In this document: in pieces, positions 58,528-64,000 of the stretch | Layout: each line of letters begins with the position of its first letter | Position numbering within the stretch: the first letter of the stretch is position 1 | From: Petrosia ficiformis | Lineage: Eukaryota; Porifera; Demospongiae; Haplosclerida; Petrosiidae | Direction of reading: 5' to 3' | NCBI GenBank assembly: GCA_947044365.1 | Contig: OX345651.1 | Span: 3,603,926-3,667,925 of the forward strand | DNA: 64,000 nucleotides | Notes under the pieces: model-generated | Seen by the model: only the letters and a program-made list of their open reading frames with translations | What the model was told of the DNA's origin: nothing | Database searches by the model: none | Position numbers and translations under genes: made by a program

Positions 58528-60039
58528 TTATTGGGAAATAGTACTCACTTGTTGTGGTTTAGTTAATTCAATTGCTATTTTTGGTGTGTACTCTCTGTAA
58601 AAGTATAATAATACTCAATAAAAGAGGGAAATTTAAATGTCTATAATTTTATAATTATGCTATCACACAATAAATACCTTAGAGACACTCTTCCCTGAAG
58701 CAGTATATTCTTTGCATTTATAAACTTAATTGATTCATCATTATTTGGATCATATATGTTTGCGCCAATACGTGAGGATGTTATAGTGCTATTATATAGA
58801 ACTTCTTTAATCCTGGACCGAACAATCAAATGAGCACAGTCATCATCAGGATGTAATGTTAAATACATTGTACAGCCATCAAGATTTGGAATAGTTCGAT
58901 TAACAATAGCATTTAATGCAGCATGACAAACTATATATTAATATAGCAATATAATAAAAGCAATGTTTTAACTAGATCTATATAAACAAGTGTATATAGA
59001 GAAAAAAACATCCCTATGATTGCTTTACAAATTTAAGTAAAGATAAACATATCTCTATGACTGCTTTGTGGTGTCCAGCATTCGGTAATCATGGCTGACT
59101 TTATCAAGCATGAAAGACAACAGCTTATTATTTTGATTATCTACTCTCCTGACCTTTCAAAGGACCTTGTAGAACTTTAGAAATATATTTCAGGCAGAAT
59201 AGCTAGCTATTAGTTCCAGTTTCTACATAAGCTACACAGATTTCTTTCTGCTGCTGTGTAGAGCTTGATCAATGATCGCGCGTTCTTTTACGCGCCACGC
59301 CCATTAATTGACCAAGCCCCCGGGAATGATGCAACTTCCTTAACTACGTATACAACGCATACTCGCGTAAGTGGACACAAGAAAAAATATAATTATATAT
59401 ATATATAAACATACATCGAACCCGTGGGAAAGCAATCATAGGGATGGCCCTGCGGGCCATAAAAATATTATATGTCGTGGTACCTACCATAAGGGTATTT
59501 GGTTTTTTTACAAACGTATTTTTCGGAAAACGTGGAATTTTGATGTGCTGTACACTCAGAAACTGAAAATAAACAAACGAACAAAAGAAAATCTATAGCT
59601 ATTTGTGGAATAACTTCATACCGCTTCTATTCCACGGAAATTTTTTATTCCTATCACATGGCATTGAATTATATCCAATTCCAACCACATTTTCGTCAGG
59701 ATCAACAATACAAGCTCCAACCTATGCATGCATTGAATTTGCAAAAAGCAAAATAATTATATTATAGAATGCTCTCATAACTTACTGCCGTCCGTGGATC
59801 TTTACTTCGCAAAGCAGCTAAACTAGCAATACTCATGAAATAATCCTTTTTGTGATCATACATTAACATTTTCATTTCTTCCCTTAACCACCTCAACTGT
59901 TTACTCTCGCCAGGTTGCAGATTATTAACAATACTGTAGAATAATGCTTCCTTCAAGTCCATTACATTTTCGTCTATGATACATTTATAAGCACAAGAAT
60001 TATAATGAAACTCAACTTACAAGAACCTCCTGACGCCAT
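58528..60039 (-). CDS. dCMP deaminase-like pseudo-enzyme, group VI (complete)
   Basis: Six exons, 60021-60039, 59786-59973, 59622-59721, 59488-59562, 58678-58930 and 58528-58594, give 233 residues. The 19-bp first exon encodes MASGGS and is split from the next by a 47-bp intron. Exon 2 has DYFMSIASLAALRSKD; exon 3 has VGACIVDPDENVVGIGYN with loop SMPCDRNKK; exon 4 is an extra segment (TAHQNSTFSEKYVCKKT) ahead of KYPYG. The zinc exon reads VCHAALNAIVNR and LHPDDDCAHLIV: the catalytic Glu is Ala and the first zinc Cys is Asp. A 30-residue insertion follows before the last exon EYTPKIAIELTKPQQVS. Deamination is not expected. It starts 74 bp beyond the end of a broken DCTD copy on the same strand. 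Confidence 0.85.
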
Positions 60040-60113
60040 AGCGTAGACTATCTATGATGTGACGACGCGCCCGCCCACACACATAAATTGTAATCATGAA
60101 TAAATTAATTGAA

Positions 60114-60837
60114 TTAATCATGTTCTTCTATTAAGGAAATGTCAAGTGGAGGTTTAACATCATAAACTGAATTATCAATAGATGAAAAGTCAATTGTAAT
60201 GATCTTTCAAAGAGGAACATATTGCCTAGAAAAAAGAAATAATCATGTAACAAGGAAACAACAGACTACATTCATGATATATTAATAATCTATAAAGAAA
60301 ACATGTTGTTTTTATAGCCTGTAGGGCTATCCTAATGATTGCTTCCCCACAGGTTCAAACTATATATATATAATTTTTGTCTCACTTGTGTAGTTAGGGA
60401 AGTTGTGTCATTCTGGGAGGCATGGCATGTGAAAGAATGCACGCTTGCAACAGACCAGCAGAAAATTCAGGAAGAATGTAAAATTGCAACTAATTCTAAT
60501 AACTGTTGTACTCAATATATCTTGTTCATATGAATGTACAAGAGTATAACAAGACATGTGTTTCACATGTAGTAAACATTAGGCTGTCACATGTGAAGTG
60601 ATTTAGATATTTTTCTTGCTTACCGATATTTAACTCCAGCCATATCCAGTAGTCTTCTACTAGCAATCATTTCTTCATTATTATGATACTTGTCACTAAC
60701 AAACAACACTTCTTTAATTCCAGACTGTATTATCAATTTAGCACACTCATTACAAGGGAAGAGACCAACATATAATCTACAATGCTTCACATCAGCAGAA
60801 TTCTTGTTCAAAATAGCATTCAGTTCAGCATGACACA
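60114..60837 (-). pseudogene. DCTD (group VII) fragment with nonsense codon
   Basis: Exon 3 (60624-60837) is intact and nearly identical to the canonical gene ([36 protein letters not shown]). Exon 4 (60114-60225) begins QYVPL and then has TGA where the intact copies have CGA (Arg). The nearest upstream exons belong to a truncated group VI copy, not to DCTD, so exons 1 and 2 are missing. Confidence 0.82.
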
Positions 60838-61640
60838 CTAAGAATAAACATGAATCTTCATGCAGGATTGAGCAATTATATTGCTATATCGCAATTATTA
60901 ATCACATCAGCTATGATATTGTAATTATTGTATATGATTATGTATCATTAATGTGTAGTCATAGTTTCTCCTCCTAATAGACAGCCTCAATAGTGTTTAT
61001 GAAAGATAATTGTAAATATTACATATTACATTGGCAATAACAATATTCTAAATAAGTTGGGATCATTATCATAATTATTAATTGAAGTAAGAAATAACAC
61101 GTCAGTAACTAATAAGATGAGATGTTATTACAGCTTTACAAATCAATCAACAACAGATGTGACACTAAGAAAAGATGTACATATACATTCTATTATTACA
61201 AGTCACTCAATAAATAAGTAACTCATTACAAATAACATGTACATGTACATATATATAATGGACTATAGAAGAAGTGATATTGTTCATTTCCTCTGTAAAG
61301 TACACAATGTACATGTACTGTTGATTTAGCTATTATTACAATTTTAGAGTGACTCATTAAAAATAACACGATCATCACATGAACATGTTATTTTTAATAA
61401 GTCACTCTTCATGTACATATATAAAATGGACTATAAAAGTGATACTGTTCATTTACTCTGTAAAGTAAACAATGTACATGTACTGTTGATTTAGTATACT
61501 CACAGTACAGTACATAACTATACATATACTGCAATGTAAATACAATCACTAGTACTATTGATCAGGTGCTGCAGTGTCATTACTTTCAAAATATGAATCT
61601 ACTACACTTATTCCCTGAGGAATATTTGAATTTCAAATTT
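60838..61640. other. Former DCTD intron 2 sequence, no gene
   Basis: It aligns with 37420-38570 but lacks the SINE present there. At about 61640 it joins directly to group VI exon 1 sequence, marking a deletion or recombination breakpoint. A short inverted pair with aacatgttatttttaat is near 61370-61410. Confidence 0.5.
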
Positions 61641-61700
61641 TAACATACAGCATTGCCTGCATTATATATATATATATATATATAGGTAGTTACAACTTAC

Positions 61701-62035
61701 TGGTGTCCACGGGTCTTTACTGCGAAGAGCAGCTAAATTAGCAATACTCATAAAATAATCTGTTTCGTGATCACACATTAACATTTTCACATCTTCTCTT
61801 AATGACTCCAATGAAGTCAATATGAATATATCATCTGCCTGATGCAGAGATAAACGGTGCAATGAATCATCTGGCTGCCGCAGAGATAAAACGTCCAAAA
61901 CGGCCAACTTTTCAACTATCTTCTTGTAGCATGCTACCTTCAATTCCATTACATTTTTATCTATAAGTACATTACTCAAAGTACAATACATGTAATATAA
62001 TGTAAAATCAACCTACATCGGCCTCTTGATGCCAT
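61701..62035 (-). pseudogene. Group VI copy truncated after its second exon
   Basis: The first exon (62017-62035, MASRGR) and second exon (61701-61960, ending DPWTP with a GTAAGT donor) are intact and nearly identical to those at 35.8 kb. The next exons are replaced by former DCTD intron sequence from about 61640. If transcribed it could splice into the DCTD exon 3 at 60837, but the phases (0 into 1) do not match, so no product is expected. Confidence 0.8.
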
Positions 62036-62119
62036 CTTTACTAATGTCGTTACGAGACAGATGCGCTGACTCAAGCCCACACACAACAAAAGATTATTAT
62101 AAATAATTATTAATTAAAA

Positions 62120-63312
62120 TTACTGTTCTTCTATTAAGGAAATGTCAAGTGGAGGTTTAACATCATATACTGAATTATCAATAGATGAAAAGTCAATTGT
62201 AATGATCTTTCGAAGAGGAACATATTGCCTGGAAAAAAGAAATAATCATGTAACAAGGAAACAACAGACTATATTCATGATCTATATAATAATACCGTTG
62301 TCTGTCGAATTCACACGTTGAAGACCCAGAAAATTAGACATTGACATGCTCGCGTTGACATGACATAATAAAAGGAGAGGCGTTAACAGTCTCATGTTGC
62401 CAGACCAACACTAACAAGAACATTAACTAATATAAAGAGAGAAGCACAACTAACATCTGATAGAGATAGACATAGAATGAGACTGTAGAGTACTACACTT
62501 AGAATGTACTATGCATGCCTAGCTTCAACTACTTAAGGCAAGTACAGAGAAGATCTAACAGAGTCGGAGAGACATAACATTTACATTTATTAAAAATACA
62601 TTCGTTTGTAGTATGTAAATTTAATTATTGTTATGATTCTAGATAATAATTCCATACTACACTACTATGGTTAGAGCATACTATGCTTGCCTAGCTTAAA
62701 CCGCCGAAGGCGGTATTAAGCTAGTGTATTAATAATCTATAAAGAAAACATGTTGTTTTTATAGCTCATAGGGCTATCCCTATGATTGCTTTCCCACAGG
62801 TTCAAACTGTATATATATAATTCTTGTCTCACTTACATGAGTATGCATGGTATACGTAGTTAAGGAAGTTGTGTCATTCCGGGAGGCATGGCACGTGAAA
62901 GAATGCCCGCTTGAACAACAGACCAGCAGAAAATTCAGGAAGAATGTAAAACTGCAACTTATTCTAATAACTGTTGTACTCAATATATCTTGTTCATATG
63001 AATATACAAGAGTATAACAAGACATGTGTTTCACATGTAGTAAACATTTCCTGAAAGGTCATCACATGTGAAGTGATTTAGATATTTTTCTTTCTTACCG
63101 ATATTTAACTCCAGCCATATCCAGTAGTTTTCTACTAGCAATCATTTCTTCATTATTATGATACTTGTCACTAACAAACAACACTTCTTTAATTCCAGAC
63201 TGTATTATCAATTTAGCACATTCATTACAAGGAAAGAGACCAACATATAATCTACATTGCTTAACATCAGCAGAATTCTTGTTCAAAATAGCATTCAGTT
63301 CAGCATGACACA
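62120..63312 (-). CDS. DCTD: DCTD (group VII), 3' exons of a further copy running off the window
   Basis: Exon 3 (63099-63312) and exon 4 (62120-62228) are intact: [45 protein letters not shown], then [15 protein letters not shown] to a TAA. The catalytic Glu and zinc ligands are present. In the copy at 35.9 kb exon 2 lies 5.2 kb further upstream, so exons 1 and 2 of this copy would fall beyond position 64000. It may therefore be a second functional canonical gene. Its stop is 84 bp from the ATG of the truncated group VI copy. Confidence 0.78.
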
Positions 63313-64000
63313 CTAATAGTAAGAAGAATAAACATGAATCTTCATGCAGGATTGAGCAATTACATGTGTATATTGGCATATCGCATATAATAATGATTAT
63401 TGCAATTATTGTATATGATTATGTATCATTAATGTGTATTCATAGTTTCTCCTCCTAACGACAGCCTTAATAGTGTTTATGAAAGCCTTAATAGTGTTTA
63501 TGAAAGATAATTATTGTAAATATTATATAACCATTAAGACAACAGCTTTACAAATCAATCAACAACAGATGTGATATTAAAAAAATGTATATATACATTG
63601 TATAATTTGTATTATTACAAGTCATTGAAGTGACTCATTAAAATAACATGTTCATGTACATATGTATAATGGACTGTTGATTTACTCTGTAAAGCAAACA
63701 ATGTACATGTACTATTGATTTAGTATACTCACAGTACAGTACATAACTATACATATACTGCAATGTAAATACAATCACAAGTACTGTTGATCAGGTGCTG
63801 TATTGTCATTACTATCAAAATATGAATCTACTACACTTATTCCCAGAGGAATATTTGAATTTTAAATATTAAGACACTCAATAAAAGAAGTGACTCATTA
63901 AAAATAACATGTACATGTACATATGTATTATGGACTATAGAAGAAGTAATACTGTTCATGTACATTACCATATACTCACAGTACATTACATAGCATATAC
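63313..64000. other. DCTD intron 2 of the last copy, to window end
   Basis: It aligns with 37420-38380 and lacks the S1 SINE (empty site near 63700). No exon is present. Confidence 0.6.

Noticed and set aside
15891..63312. AID/APOBEC-like mutator deaminases
   Set aside because: The GYNGMPxGCSDD loop, the [11 protein letters not shown] zinc motif and the exon plan follow dCMP deaminase closely, with no APOBEC-type SWS or long-helix features.

Overview
This is AT-rich eukaryotic nuclear DNA. Genes have several exons with GT-AG introns, some only 45-60 bp long, and there are tRNA-derived SINEs, terminal-inverted-repeat mini-elements and large minisatellites. A Frizzled-class receptor points to a metazoan. 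Compact introns beside heavy repeat load would fit an early-branching animal such as a demosponge, but the species cannot be fixed from the sequence alone.

Layout. 1-5.1 kb is repeats: foldback elements, a 118-bp tandem repeat, a 1.4-kb TACTGTA-type satellite and an 18-bp minisatellite. 5.2-10 kb is a minus-strand gene for a proline-rich protein with a PDZ domain. 10-14.4 kb is repeats without a supported gene. 14.6-15.8 kb is a Frizzled-like seven-helix receptor.

From 15.9 kb to the end the window is a cluster of deoxycytidylate deaminase (DCTD) family genes on both strands. I reconstructed them exon by exon. Nearly all share one intron plan, with phases 0, 1 and 2 around the exon carrying the zinc/catalytic motif. 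I count 19 gene-like copies in seven groups: I (15.9 kb); II (17.5, 45.0 kb); III (20.9, 45.6 kb); IV (22.3, 47.6, 54.8 kb); V (23.3, 26.8, 48.6, 53.3, 55.4 kb); VI (33.4, 58.5, 61.7 kb); VII (35.9-43.2, 60.1, 62.1 kb). Group VII is the canonical DCTD. The gene order II-III-IV-V-minisatellite-V-VI-VII occurs twice, as a block duplication of about 25 kb, followed by a third VI-VII module.

The main observation is that groups II, IV and VI keep open frames and most of the fold but have replaced the catalytic glutamate of the His-Ala-Glu motif with Val, Ile and Ala respectively. Groups I, III, V and VII keep it. Probable pseudo-enzymes are therefore interleaved with probable active paralogues. 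Known dCMP deaminases are homohexamers controlled by dCTP and dTTP, so mixed regulatory hexamers are a reasonable inference, not something shown here.

Repeats have shaped the cluster. Two arrays of a 12-bp unit (1.8 and 3.1 kb) sit at the same place in both blocks. A 2.5-kb tandem amplification begins inside the first exon of a group V gene. SINEs, foldbacks and a pogo-like transposase fossil lie in introns and spacers, and several deaminase copies are broken.
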